Shown piece after piece: positions 28,401-33,847 of a stretch of DNA of 64,000 nucleotides; position 1 is the stretch's first letter, and every line of letters begins with the position of its first letter. This DNA is from Gammaproteobacteria bacterium. Lineage in GTDB: Bacteria; Pseudomonadota; Gammaproteobacteria; Nevskiales; Nevskiaceae. The stretch is from contig JAPLSA010000002.1 of NCBI GenBank assembly GCA_026398815.1, positions 58,799-122,798 on the forward strand. The letters run 5' to 3'. The notes beneath the pieces were generated by a model. It was not told the origin of the DNA and made no database searches. It worked only from the letters and a program-made list of their open reading frames with translations. The position numbers were made by a program, and so were the translations under genes.

Positions 28401-28481
28401 CAGGTGGCCGATGCGGCACGCGGCAACAACGCGCCGGAGTACGAGCTGTTCGTCGAGGTGCTGGTGTCCGACGGGCCGTGA
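16470..28481 (+). CDS. Giant filamentous haemagglutinin-like TpsA exoprotein
   Basis: A 4,003-residue secreted protein, one uninterrupted frame of 12 kb. The signal region (about 1-50) has a long basic n-region. The TPS secretion domain follows (about 150-330), with NQNGVLFGAGSQVNVNSLL near 251-270 in place of the usual NPNL/NPNGI motif. The rest is a long series of short Gly/Ala/Asp-rich beta-helix turns. A Gly-rich linker lies near 1400-1420, and the C-terminus is Ala-rich and ends EYELFVEVLVSDGP, as in the DUF3739-type family. It is probably a surface adhesin exported by the TpsB at 8421. A strong terminator follows. Confidence 0.92.
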   Translation: MPRSRRSPSLPTAAPLLLSLRGRLRWLALQGLIGAPVGLGLALPGDAGAAGFGTAQWFGQAGATPVTGGRPANTGLPTGAADGLGGVITPDQARLRADRSLRDLNRSLEQINVARRDQQLAAQAALSLNADIPDGHVAGGLLEVQEAVVQRSDSQGCVNAAACLWVNAELPVATVDNGHHTVTVEQTDSKAILTWDSLRVGRNTTLHIDQRAGTQSDGRNDWVALNRVKPGAEPTVVQGQIKAEGTVYLINQNGVLFGAGSQVNVNSLLVSTLPLYQTGTVTSLAETSAAQLDASNRLFLSTGLTSVGTGTANGNVLGIADAGNLSIETAAQLDAVLPADIRIERGATISVNQEGFALIAAPNIHQAGRIAATDSQVVLAAGVGVTLTNNSGGRGFTTATGGRISDRSNGGADITPAFAIDNTGIVESLRGSLTMRATRIEQDGVLLSTTSVSRPGSIDLLARDQAGTLRYGAVGIGAGALAAILPDDATAAADTTNSTDSADALFRPLGITIGGAAITLASGALLEAPGHKVSLTAVAENDAAVSAAGLRDGEIAGRVYLDRDAVIDVAGLSDVRVPLANVLVRVPRLGLNELADSPLQRNGLLFGSAVVIDSRLSGVRDDGVAWVGTPLANVAGYVEQISRSVRELLSDAGDISLIGGEVIGRENSVLNLSGGYIHYLGGRLDSTRLVTASGSVVDIGNADPNVRYVGFAGQTVEAHPRWNLDRRFVNPLLSAVLGSRYEADDIWGGDAGVLTIASQSGSLLGSTVEGRALAGRQQVLSRQQPLGGGVTFGGNIGSQIYPGSSPATAGLSYRLAERLPGDPFGAGFAAGTALAPRGADAGNRDDSGWWVTVPVATLRDGGISRLKVLADLPEAVDLGGEIVVEAGTRVAVPAGGSIELSGSRLRVDGELTAHGGSITLQATGRSYNAGSTTAAQTAADQESARGDIVIADGATLDVSGLYVNDAGAAADAVHGDAWINGGSIRLTTLQSSQQSRLGTDSNGDEQVDVIDLTGSIRLEAGSTLDARSGAWLRPDGLLQRDANEVALGNGGSIALRTYVAAQVPFGRDPLLALPTVLPSAAGGLLLDGRLLGFGFNHGASLLLRAAEFQIGGTLAADRPWATALAPSLFTDNGFGRIELQALYDARIADNTVLQLQQRNLLPVAGGDGRLALFKLPTGTALDALQARGAVTSGLLDDFRRRPVDLVMNAGEYLTWGQRDPLDPNRISAPDLSAAGITGTLSIGLGARVLGDPGANLSFGSLNQLTVLGSLIAHGGKITLSIDTARGGYAQNPGFVSDGNAYSKAGKSIWLGPDSLIDVSGIAVIDRSSAAALAGTDVAGRVLGGGEVTLSADTGMVIAVSCTDLADCPGSGPALAGGSSKPAASDQPTGPTPSFGDNSGGGGGGGTGGGGGGSGGTDPQFPVVRQATINLSGTEATVGVLFPCTRLPLGTALFSDGGSLRIGAGTGLYFDARLLADGGSPQARGGTLAVTPLIGRLGSSNGFDGATRLQLSARPAALPAALKLPGRPLSSDPAAQPDGVIRFGVSVLDGAGFDNLILGSDPLLIADNDPVPIDIIDSLNIAVGRSISINTLHLNARPLNADGSASDARLEIGLNAPYVSLHGYRQGGIYEETANWQPAKGDARLNVNATAIDIGGHLALDGYRKVDLFAREDIRFVTPPAYSNILGNSLRYEAVPAVLQVSADIELSAGRLYPATGNSAYIIANNASLFGPGRSTASVSFKLAAGARATPLSVGGRLVVMADEIRQDGALYAPGGQIYLGVAKDADDFSNFALLQYPTGGGDTGFLLPVPTRKVTLSDGSITSVSLDRLTVPYGRTLDGQNLFFNGTGNRDARVDELLQSPEKVIGITGADVRVNDLAQINLRGGGDLIASEWVAGTGGSRDLLSSENIRFVNGVATPVPLYADGRPVYAIVPGYAGLAPFDPQFLSDPLIGQSVHLNGAPGLPAGDYVLLPAAYALLPGAYRVVQDTRIEALDALSDFTPGRLADGSLQATGYFRDTLTGARDARSTVFQVQAAPVWQQYSEYALTSLNTYFSDRAAADNTLLRAPGDAGKLSLLAGESLALNGRIVAGAPTGLAGAELQIAAPRLQVISGSATATDGYVSLSAERLNAIGASRIVLGATSIDFAGVIESFNVIANDLDIATLGTALQAGEIVLAANQPAAGNGITVRAGAGLQAVGNATGRDGRLITIGSLPSSFDEETGAPLDAVSGDGAFLQVSVNNANVPSRDYVPGQSYIDVDGLPRTVPGTAIGTLRIGDGARLIAPGSLTLEASGLINLASTTVLDSQALTVALPRIVIGNATGAGVVSSGASLRLGSAILDEIAGIASVSLIGSQSISFDGDSRLRAGRELVLDTGLLIGGSGTARLEAGAIRFVNTEDSEALATAAIGGGTLLAVADRVLFSSSRDFASLQLTSNQVFSGFARIDLDARQAVIADGDGRIDFGSAAIGLDMPRFASRSNADLRLTTLGALTARDSHAAPMTAPGLGLGARVAIDAAAIDWNTGLDARSGQIRLSATAGDLLLGNAARLDASGSVRSLFDATVATGGGSLRLEAAGGDIVVASGAVLDVSAPVIPAGATGAVKVDAGQIELLATQGEIAIDGRLIGRQSGSGAHAALGLNSGGAIDLDRLAAQMADGGIDGALDARSRSGNLQLSAGQQLRAQAVHLVADSTADGEGRIRIDGSIDARGSAGGEILLDGQQGVAIGGSLLASGSAADERGGRVELALGSRSDGGFDSRYGYQTVLRDGAATISLDRDAVIDVRGGSAGGHSGGTLLLRLPLLADGGIGLDIAPGAQLLGAAQPTIEAYARWDAADAIGSTPHFDGVLDPAGSSGVAGRASFVTDTLTAFIRDPGFSFGTAALPGTGWRARVGIDLVNSSSAINGGGITVASAWNLAAGSLDADGRPQLLLRTDGVAPAISLRALGDVRMDASLSDGFFQFVNPFRPAAGLDNRVSPGGIAGNPLPLHTASLLGLVAGADGVLQPYDSSSFRLVAGADLDSADPLARLDRFHSSADVLIAGNTRAASPVQPELSFVMPTLLRTGVGRIDIAATGDLQLLDADAPGVIYTAGHAGVPVGGLPGAARLVTVAAGQAPVIDSGVVQPTGAGDLRIRTGGDIVGITQVVDTDGSRTGSAGTDLSQYWWPWLQGSCLVTTEGCNAAARSSLNFGMFAQGVMSVGGNVDIVAGGSIRELSVSLPTTYRLDPDAADGFQRVGGGKLRLEAGDDWLGGSAFVAAGSARLKAGGRIGAGSFDAPVIGLQDAQVDVVAGRALVLGGAFNPSYLFQNFDSQAYSTDSALNVQAISGNLSFGSLQTTPGAAYGSNLDAGIGAVVQDGLPYLLPSTVRLTAGQGSLRVLRSGELFPSPLGQLSLLAQGDVALSAPVNNAFLGLIDAPLAVLPSVLNPLTIASVQPSFIRFGLQSDLRLHSPDALHARDAEPLRIYSEQGDLIDGDARRNYGGALRVASTKAAQLRAGRDIVNLHFSGQNLYRSDVTLIAAGRDLYEPRLEQGQSIPTLELGGPGTLTLTAGRDIGPLTSANDARALGYLTINGPQYPGIRTIGNLANAYLPREGASIDIRYGIAGGVKVDAFAEAYINPAVLHDPLNPADRLGTPDYSAKLVAFVRQLLIDDAARSGQPLPATLDALTPEAAWTAFQGLAAVQRERFVSAVFLDLLDQVGLDYNGIGRTVVDRAHLDGVRYSVDNIRFLGQYGRGYEAIETLFPAAAGYTENDLGGSRNGAIRQRRTGELDVRGSTVQTQFGGDVSILGPGGRILVGSASAPPFAPATATTAAVGPNSQGLLTLQGGSIRVFADDSVLLAQSRIFTQQGGDILIWSSNGDINAGKGAKTSSEIPPLQTRCNDDLFCLIDAGSQVSGAGIAALQSKPDAPAGSANLIAPVGTVDAGDAGIRVSGNLNVAALQVANADNIQVSGSSVGVPTALVDTGTAAAAAAGAAAASATAAQVADAARGNNAPEYELFVEVLVSDGP

Positions 28482-28490
28482 TGCAAGACA

Positions 28491-28522
28491 CGGCGCGCCA
28501 GCGAATTGGCGCGCCGTTTTTT
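28491..28522 (+). terminator. Terminator of the two-partner secretion operon
   Basis: A 10-bp stem CGGCGCGCCA/TGGCGCGCCG with a 6-nt loop is followed by TTTTTT, ten bases after the TpsA stop codon. Confidence 0.95.
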
Positions 28523-28636
28523 CGTCAAATTGCCACGGTGGTGAAACAGAGCGCGTTTACATTTCCTTCAACAGATCGGGCGGAGTGAAGCGCGCAGTGG
28601 ATCGGCTCCCGTCACCGACATGCATCGAGTAGAGCC

Positions 28637-29032
28637 ATGAAGTGGGGATGGGGAATCGGGCTGGTGCTGGGCCTGTCGATGTCGCGGCCGTTGCCGGCTG
28701 CGGATATCGACATTCCGGGCCTGTTGCTGAACGAGACCAGAACGTTCGCCGGCAACCAGTTCTTCACCGCGTTCGCATCGGCCTGGCAGGCCTATGACCC
28801 GAATGGCGTCTACACGCTGGTGATGCGCGAGCGCCCGACCGGGCGCACGGTCAGCCAGATCTCGGTGCTGCGGAACGGCGTGGTGATGTTCCAGCGCTAC
28901 ATCGGCATCAACGCGCGTGCAGCCGAGCGGGCGGGGCGGGATGCCTCGGCGGCGGTATTCCAGTCGCTGATGTCGGCCGAACTCGACCGGCAGCTGGTCG
29001 ACCCTGATCTGGGTGCGGACGAATTCCGCTAG
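28637..29032 (+). CDS. csgE: Curli assembly protein CsgE
   Basis: A 131-residue exported protein with a signal peptide (about 1-22, ending LPAA). The mature part reads like CsgE: DIPGLLLNETRTFAGNQFF, MRERPTGRTVSQISVL, GVVMFQRYIG. CsgE is the periplasmic cap that guides curlin subunits into the CsgG channel. The length matches the family. It is the first gene of a curli-type locus and is separated from the upstream operon by a strong terminator, so a promoter should lie in 28523-28636. Confidence 0.9.
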   Translation: MKWGWGIGLVLGLSMSRPLPAADIDIPGLLLNETRTFAGNQFFTAFASAWQAYDPNGVYTLVMRERPTGRTVSQISVLRNGVVMFQRYIGINARAAERAGRDASAAVFQSLMSAELDRQLVDPDLGADEFR

Positions 29033-29067
29033 TGCAGCACTCACGGTTTGTCGTACGCGCTGCACTA
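29030..29067 (+). promoter_or_regulatory. Inverted repeat across the csgE stop codon
   Basis: TAGTGCAGC (29030-29038) and GCTGCACTA (29059-29067) form a 9-bp stem with a 20-nt loop. No T-run follows. It could be an mRNA stability or processing element between csgE and csgF. Confidence 0.5.
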
Positions 29068-29107
29068 GCACCAGCGATTACTGATTCTGGATTGACGTGG
29101 ACCTTGC

Positions 29108-29533
29108 ATGAACAAGCTGAATGTCGTCGTGGTCATGGCAGCAAGCCTGGTGGCGGCCGGTGCCGCACTGGCCGGGCCGCTGGTCTACCAGCCGGTCAAT
29201 CCATCGTTCGGCGGCAATCCCTTGAACGGCACCGTGCTGCTCAACGAGGCGCAGTCGCAGAACAACTACACGGCCCCGGTGCGCAAGCTCAGCCCTGCCG
29301 ACCGGCTGGCCAATTTTCAACAGAATCTACAGAACGCGATCCTGAGCAGAGTCCAGTCGGCGGTGCTGTCCAAGATCGTCGGCGTCGACGGTGGACTGGT
29401 GCCCGGCACCGTCGAAACCCAGGACTACATCATCACCGTGGTGGACAACGGCGGCACCGTGACCGTCACCACCACCGATCGCACCACAGGTCAAACGAGC
29501 ACGTTTGAAATCGGCAGCACCACCGATCCGTAA
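29108..29533 (+). CDS. csgF: Curli assembly protein CsgF
   Basis: A 141-residue exported protein with a signal peptide (about 1-22). The mature N-terminus GPLVYQPVNPSFGGNPLNGT is the CsgF segment that inserts into the CsgG pore. It is followed by LLNEAQSQN, the usual CsgF helix, and a beta-rich C-terminus. CsgF couples secretion to nucleation at the cell surface. It lies between csgE and a curlin-like gene. Confidence 0.93.
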   Translation: MNKLNVVVVMAASLVAAGAALAGPLVYQPVNPSFGGNPLNGTVLLNEAQSQNNYTAPVRKLSPADRLANFQQNLQNAILSRVQSAVLSKIVGVDGGLVPGTVETQDYIITVVDNGGTVTVTTTDRTTGQTSTFEIGSTTDP

Positions 29534-29586
29534 GCGACAACGAGCAGCACGACGTCATTGATCAGGTTTCATTCAGGGAGAACTCC

Positions 29587-30837
29587 ATGTTGAAGAAGAA
29601 TGCAATTGCGGTGGTGCTGGGCGCGATGTTCGCGGTGCCCGCGATCGCCGACGACACCGCTTCCGAAGCGGTCATCTACCAGTACGACCAGGCCGGCGCC
29701 ACGGCGTCGATCAACCAGGTGCTGAACGAAGGCCTGCCGCAGGCAGCTGCCATCATCCAGAGCGACAGCAAGGACGGCGTCGACGACGCCAGCGATTCGC
29801 TGAACTACGCCGCCGTGATCCAGGGCGTGATCGAGACCGGTGACGGCGGCGTGTCCGTCGACTCCACCGGCCTGGCGGCGACCAATGCCGGCACCGACAT
29901 CCTCAGCGGCATCACCGGCGCCAACGATTTCCTCGATCCGGTGCTGGTCCAGCCGGACGACAACTTCACTGGCGCCACGCCGTACACCTACGAGCTGCTC
30001 GGCCAGGCCTCGAACAACTACGGCATCATCCTGCAGGACAGCCAGTCGGAGTCGCAGGCGATCATCGTGCAGTCGACCAGCGACGTCGCCGACTCGATCA
30101 TCCCGAACCAGAACTCGCTGCTCAGCGACTCGGGCATTCCGGCCAACGACAGCGCCACCTACGTGGCGCCGACCGCCGATGGCGTGGTCGCCTCGACGTT
30201 CTACGACGCGGTGCTCGACACCGAAGTGCTCGCCACCTTCAGCGGCGGCGAACTGCTGGTCAGCGGTCTGACCGATGTCACCGTCGGCGATGGCTTGTTC
30301 GCCGAGCCGAGCACCAGCGAAGGCAACCTGGCGTTCATCCGCCAGGGCGCCCATCTGGAGTTCAGCAACCTGAACGCCGGCACGGGCGACATCGACGTCG
30401 ATGACGATTTCGACGGCAGCGATGTGGCGCTGAACCTGGCGGCGATCATCCAGTCGGCCACCAATTCGTACGCGCAGATCGGCCAGCAGGGCCAGCGCAA
30501 CAGCTCGGCGATCCTGCAGAACGACGGCAGCAGCGCGGTCGGCAACAACGCCGCCGAATCGTTCCAGTACACCGGCGACGAAGGCGCGCCGAGCGACGAG
30601 TTCTCGCTGATCGCGCAGGTCGGCGGCTTCAACGTCGCGCAGACCTACCAGGCCGGCAGCTTCAACACCTCGTACGTCTATCAGAACGGCGACGGCAACG
30701 TGTCGGTGGTCGACCAGTCGGGCCTGCTGGATGGCGCGACGCAGGCGGTGGCCTTCGTCTACCAGTCGAACGCCGGCGAAGGTGCCGACATCAACACCGG
30801 CAACTACGCCAGCGTCTACCAGCACCTCGTGCCGTAA
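29587..30837 (+). CDS. Divergent, long curlin-like subunit
   Basis: A 416-residue exported protein with a signal peptide (about 1-21, ending AIA). It has no cysteine and is rich in Asp, Asn, Ser, Gln and Ala. Curlin-type strand-turn-strand units with Gln and Asn at fixed places occur near the C-terminus (NSYAQIGQQGQRNSSAILQN and NVAQTYQAGSFNTSYVYQNG, then NVSVVDQSG). Weaker ones (ASNNYGIILQDSQSESQAII) lie in the middle. Long acidic inserts separate them. Canonical CsgA is about 150 residues. AGGGAG eight bases upstream supports the start. A fibre subunit exported by the neighbouring CsgG is likely, but the family is unfamiliar. Confidence 0.72.
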   Translation: MLKKNAIAVVLGAMFAVPAIADDTASEAVIYQYDQAGATASINQVLNEGLPQAAAIIQSDSKDGVDDASDSLNYAAVIQGVIETGDGGVSVDSTGLAATNAGTDILSGITGANDFLDPVLVQPDDNFTGATPYTYELLGQASNNYGIILQDSQSESQAIIVQSTSDVADSIIPNQNSLLSDSGIPANDSATYVAPTADGVVASTFYDAVLDTEVLATFSGGELLVSGLTDVTVGDGLFAEPSTSEGNLAFIRQGAHLEFSNLNAGTGDIDVDDDFDGSDVALNLAAIIQSATNSYAQIGQQGQRNSSAILQNDGSSAVGNNAAESFQYTGDEGAPSDEFSLIAQVGGFNVAQTYQAGSFNTSYVYQNGDGNVSVVDQSGLLDGATQAVAFVYQSNAGEGADINTGNYASVYQHLVP

Positions 30838-30865
30838 GGCATCGCTTCAAGCTGTTCCTTGCAGC

Positions 30866-30905
30866 GCTCCCCCGGCGATGGCCGGGGGAGCCGCTCGTCG
30901 TTTTT
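30866..30905 (+). terminator. Intercistronic hairpin between curlin-like gene and csgG
   Basis: An 11-bp stem GCTCCCCCGGC/GCCGGGGGAGC (30866-30876, 30881-30891) has a 4-nt loop, with TTTTT nine bases later. The distance makes it a likely partial terminator or 3'-end stabiliser that keeps the subunit mRNA more abundant than csgG. Confidence 0.6.
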
Positions 30906-30929
30906 CAGGTCTCTGCCCAGAAGCTTTCC

Positions 30930-32126
30930 ATGCGCAATTCGGTACTCGCCGTTGTCCTCGCCTGCGTCTTCGTCAGCGCCTGCGGCCCGCTCGGCACGCG
31001 ACCGGAAACCACGCTCCGTCGCGCCTCGCTCGAACCGGCGACCAACCTGACCGATGACCTGATCAGCCTGCCGCGTCCGAAGGGACGCATTCCGGCAGCC
31101 GTGTACGCGTTCCGCGACCAGACCGGCCAGTACAAGCAGGCGCCCGACAGTTCGCTGTCGACTGCCGTCAGCCAGGGCGGTGCGTCGATGCTGGTCAAGG
31201 CGATGAACGATTCCGGCTGGTTCACTGCCGTGGAGCGCGAAGGCCTGCAGGACCTGCTGACCGAGCGCAAGATCCTGCGCGCGATCGACCAGCCGGACGA
31301 CAAGTCCGGTGCCAAGGGCAGTGTCGGGCCGGGCACCGGCGCGGAGTTGCCGTCGCTGATGCCGGCCCGGGTGCTGCTGCAGGGCGCCATCGTCGGCTAT
31401 GACTTCAACGTCTCCACCGGCGGCCTCGGCGTGAAGTACCTGGGGATCGGTGCGTCCGAGCAGTACCGCAAGGACCAGGTCACCGTGAACCTGCGCGCCA
31501 TCGACACCAGCAATGGCCGCGTGCTGCACTCCATTTCAACGACCAAGACGGTCTACTCCACCCAGATCCAGCCGGGTGTCTATCGCTTCATCGGCTTCCG
31601 CGAACTGCTGGAGGCCGAGGCCGGCTACACCTACAACGAGCCGATCCAGCTGGCGATCCAGGAAGCCATCCAGCAGGCGCTGCTGTCGGTGATCGTCGAA
31701 GGCGTGGTTCGCCGCAGCTGGGATCTGGCCGACAACCGCGACCTTGCCAATCCGGTGATCCAGCGGACGCTGGCCGAGCTGAACGGCCGGCGGATCGAAG
31801 TCGCCGAACGGGCCCGCGCCGACAACGAGCGCAAGCTGGCCCAGGCCGATGCGCAGGACGCCGCCCAGCGTCGCGCCCGCCGCGCGCAGGCCGATCAGGC
31901 GGTGATCAGCACCGGCATTCCGGCCGCCGATGCCGCCGACGATCGTCGTCCGGCTGCGCCGTCAGCCTCTGCACCTGCACCGGTACCCGCCGCGTCTACG
32001 CCTGAGTCGGTCGACAAGCTGGCGGCAGAGGCGGCATCCCGGCCCCGGCCGGCGGCGGCCCGGCGCAGCGCCACGCCGGCGCTGCCGCAGGAATCCTTTC
32101 ATTCAGTGGATCGGGAGGATCGATGA
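30930..32126 (+). CDS. csgG: Curli secretion channel lipoprotein CsgG, extended
   Basis: A 398-residue outer-membrane lipoprotein with lipobox VSAC (Cys18). The core is CsgG: AVYAFRDQTGQYK, SMLVKAMNDSGWFTAVER, LLTERKILR, LLQGAIVGYDFNVSTGGLG, KDQVTVNLRAIDTSNGRVL and EPIQLAIQEAIQQALLSVI. It forms the nonameric pore for curlin export. The core ends near residue 265. About 130 further residues, first an Ala/Arg/Gln helix and then a Pro/Ala/Ser tail, are not found in E. coli CsgG (277 residues). The last codons overlap the next start (ATGA). Confidence 0.92.
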   Translation: MRNSVLAVVLACVFVSACGPLGTRPETTLRRASLEPATNLTDDLISLPRPKGRIPAAVYAFRDQTGQYKQAPDSSLSTAVSQGGASMLVKAMNDSGWFTAVEREGLQDLLTERKILRAIDQPDDKSGAKGSVGPGTGAELPSLMPARVLLQGAIVGYDFNVSTGGLGVKYLGIGASEQYRKDQVTVNLRAIDTSNGRVLHSISTTKTVYSTQIQPGVYRFIGFRELLEAEAGYTYNEPIQLAIQEAIQQALLSVIVEGVVRRSWDLADNRDLANPVIQRTLAELNGRRIEVAERARADNERKLAQADAQDAAQRRARRAQADQAVISTGIPAADAADDRRPAAPSASAPAPVPAASTPESVDKLAAEAASRPRPAAARRSATPALPQESFHSVDREDR

Positions 32127-32845
32127 AACGCGCGTGCCGCCTGCTTGACCGGCTGGGGTTGCTGTTGATCGCCGGCAGTCTCAGTGCGCCTGTCGCTGCG
32201 CTGCAGCCGGGCAGCATCAGCGAGGCACAGTCCGCGCAGCACGACTGGATCACGACTAACAACGGCCGCGACGACCAGCAGCGCGATCTGGAAGCGCAGC
32301 TGGCCTATGTCGACCAGAACGTGAACTTCGCGATGATCGACCAGCTGGAAGGCGTGCGGAACCGTGCCGAACTGGAGCAGCACGGCAGCGGCAATCTGGG
32401 CTTGATCGCGCAGGGCTTCGGCGACGACAACACTGCCCGGCTGACGCAGGATGGCGACGACAACCACGCGGTGATTACCCAGGCCGGCCAGCGCAACATC
32501 GTGACCGTGCTGAACCAGACCGGCAGCAGCAACTACGTGAACCTGGTGCAGCAGGGCGATGACAACCGGGCGACGGTCGATCAGCAGGGCAATGGCAATC
32601 GGCTGGATCTGCGCCAGCGTGACGCGTTCAACGTCGCCGACATCAGCCAGCACGGCGGCACCGATCTGACCGTCGTGCAGAGCAATCCCGATGGCAATGT
32701 CGCGGCGGTCAACAGCCTGACGCTGCGCAGCTTCACCGAACCGGGCAGCGATCCGCTGATCCGCTCGATGAGCTTCGACGGCCCGCAGGCGCGCGAACTG
32801 TTCCTGTGCAACGGCAGCGCTGCCTACTGCGAATCGGTGCGCTGA
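32123..32845 (+). CDS. Curlin-repeat protein (CsgA/CsgB-like)
   Basis: A 240-residue exported protein with a signal peptide (about 1-26). Residues about 75-190 carry at least five tandem units of about 22 residues following the curlin pattern N-x-A-x-I-x-Q-x-G-x-x-N: NLGLIAQGFGDDN, TARLTQDGDDN, HAVITQAGQRN, YVNLVQQGDDN, RATVDQQGNGN. The C-terminus (about 195-240) is non-repetitive and has two Cys, which is unusual. It could be the nucleator or a second fibre subunit. Start and csgG stop overlap by four bases, so translation is coupled. Confidence 0.85.
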   Translation: MKRACRLLDRLGLLLIAGSLSAPVAALQPGSISEAQSAQHDWITTNNGRDDQQRDLEAQLAYVDQNVNFAMIDQLEGVRNRAELEQHGSGNLGLIAQGFGDDNTARLTQDGDDNHAVITQAGQRNIVTVLNQTGSSNYVNLVQQGDDNRATVDQQGNGNRLDLRQRDAFNVADISQHGGTDLTVVQSNPDGNVAAVNSLTLRSFTEPGSDPLIRSMSFDGPQARELFLCNGSAAYCESVR

Positions 32846-32890
32846 ACGGCAGGCGGCTGCCCGCCGCTGCAACCAGCCTGCGTCAGGATC

Positions 32891-33262
32891 TCAGCGGCCG
32901 CTCTGGGAAATGAAGGCGACATTGCCGCTGCCGATCTGCACGATGCTCGCGCTGTTGTAGTGCCCGGACTGCAGGATCGTCGCTTGATTGGCGATCCCGA
33001 CCTGATTGATCGACGCCGTGTTGTGATCGCCGGTCTGCTGGATGCTGGCGAACTGCAATGCACGGGCGATGCCGTCTTCGGCGGCCTGTACCGAGCTGCC
33101 GCCGGAAACGGCGGATGTGTCGGCCACGAAGGAGGTTGTCTCCGGAATCTCCGAAGGCCCCAGGTCCGGATTCGCCGCCTGTGCAGGCGCGCCTAGCGAC
33201 AGCCCCAGCATCAGCAACGAAACAGCCGGGGTGGCGATGGCAAGCGAGGTCGAACGAGGCAT
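32891..33262 (-). CDS. Small curlin-repeat protein
   Basis: A 123-residue exported protein on the opposite strand, converging on the gene at 32123. The signal peptide (about 1-29) ends APAQA. The C-terminal 50 residues contain about two and a half curlin units (NTASINQVGIANQATILQSG, YNSASIVQIGSGN, VAFISQSGR). The ATG at 33262 follows AAGGGA. It may be a nucleator or minor subunit with its own promoter, allowing separate regulation from the csgEF-csgG operon. Confidence 0.78.
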   Translation of the reverse strand: MPRSTSLAIATPAVSLLMLGLSLGAPAQAANPDLGPSEIPETTSFVADTSAVSGGSSVQAAEDGIARALQFASIQQTGDHNTASINQVGIANQATILQSGHYNSASIVQIGSGNVAFISQSGR

Positions 33263-33568
33263 GGCAGGAATCCCTTGGAAGATGGATTCGCCATCGGCAG
33301 GCCAGCGCTGCGCTTGAATGAACAACTGCGAACGGTTGCCCGGAACCGATCGACGGCATCGTCTTCAGCCGATGATCCAGTCACTCGCGGGCTTGATCGC
33401 CCGCCGGGGGCGGCTGCCCTTGCCGTTGTGCGCGATGCCCTCAGTTGACGCCCTATCGCGTGTCCACTGCGGCGCGGCACGCGGCGAGCGCTGCAGCTGG
33501 TCGCATGAAGGAAACCGCCTGGAATCAGGCTGCGCATGTATCCGAACGTGATTGCAGGGATGCAGGTA
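33263..33568. other. Intergenic region between curlin gene and tRNA-Arg
   Basis: About 300 bp with no convincing gene. Short open frames here lack ribosome sites and recognisable sequence. It must contain the promoter of the minus-strand curlin gene at 32891, but no boxes stood out. Confidence 0.5.
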
Positions 33569-33641
33569 TGCCCCGGGCAGGAATCGAACCTGCGACCTAC
33601 CGCTTAGGAGGCGGTCGCTCTATCCACTGAGCTACCGGGGC
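33569..33641 (-). tRNA. tRNA-Arg (CCT)
   Basis: The minus-strand cloverleaf starts GCCCCGG and has D-loop AGCTCAGTGGATAGAGC, anticodon CCT in CTCCTAA and T-loop GGTTCGATT. CCA is not encoded. Confidence 0.95.
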
Positions 33642-33672
33642 ATGGCTTGGAAAGGTGCTGCAGTGTCCTGGC

Positions 33673-33757
33673 TGGTGCGCCCGGCCGGAATCGAACCGGC
33701 ACGACCGAAGTCACAAGATTTTAAGTCTCGGGCGTCTACCGATTCCGCCACGGGCGC
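33673..33757 (-). tRNA. tRNA-Leu (TAA)
   Basis: An 85-nt class II tRNA on the minus strand with acceptor GCGCCCG, anticodon TAA in CTTAAAA, a long variable arm and an encoded CCA end (33673-33675). Confidence 0.94.
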
Positions 33758-33788
33758 GCGGGCCGGATTGTATCGCCGAAGCGTCCAA

Positions 33789-33830
33789 CAAAAACGCGGC
33801 GCGGGATCGGGCTTCGATCCGGCGCCGCGT
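33789..33830 (-). terminator. Terminator of dksA
   Basis: ACGCGGCGC (33794-33802) pairs with GCGCCGCGT (33822-33830) and an inner GGATCG/CGATCC pairing extends the stem. TTTTT follows on the minus strand. It lies just beyond the dksA stop. Confidence 0.88.
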
Positions 33831-33847
33831 GATCAGCGAACTGACGG

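Noticed and set aside
29787..30837. Possible CRISPR or DNA tandem array in the curlin-type genes
   Set aside because: The repetition is at protein level with diverged codons; no exact DNA repeats or spacers are present. No CRISPR array was seen anywhere in the window.
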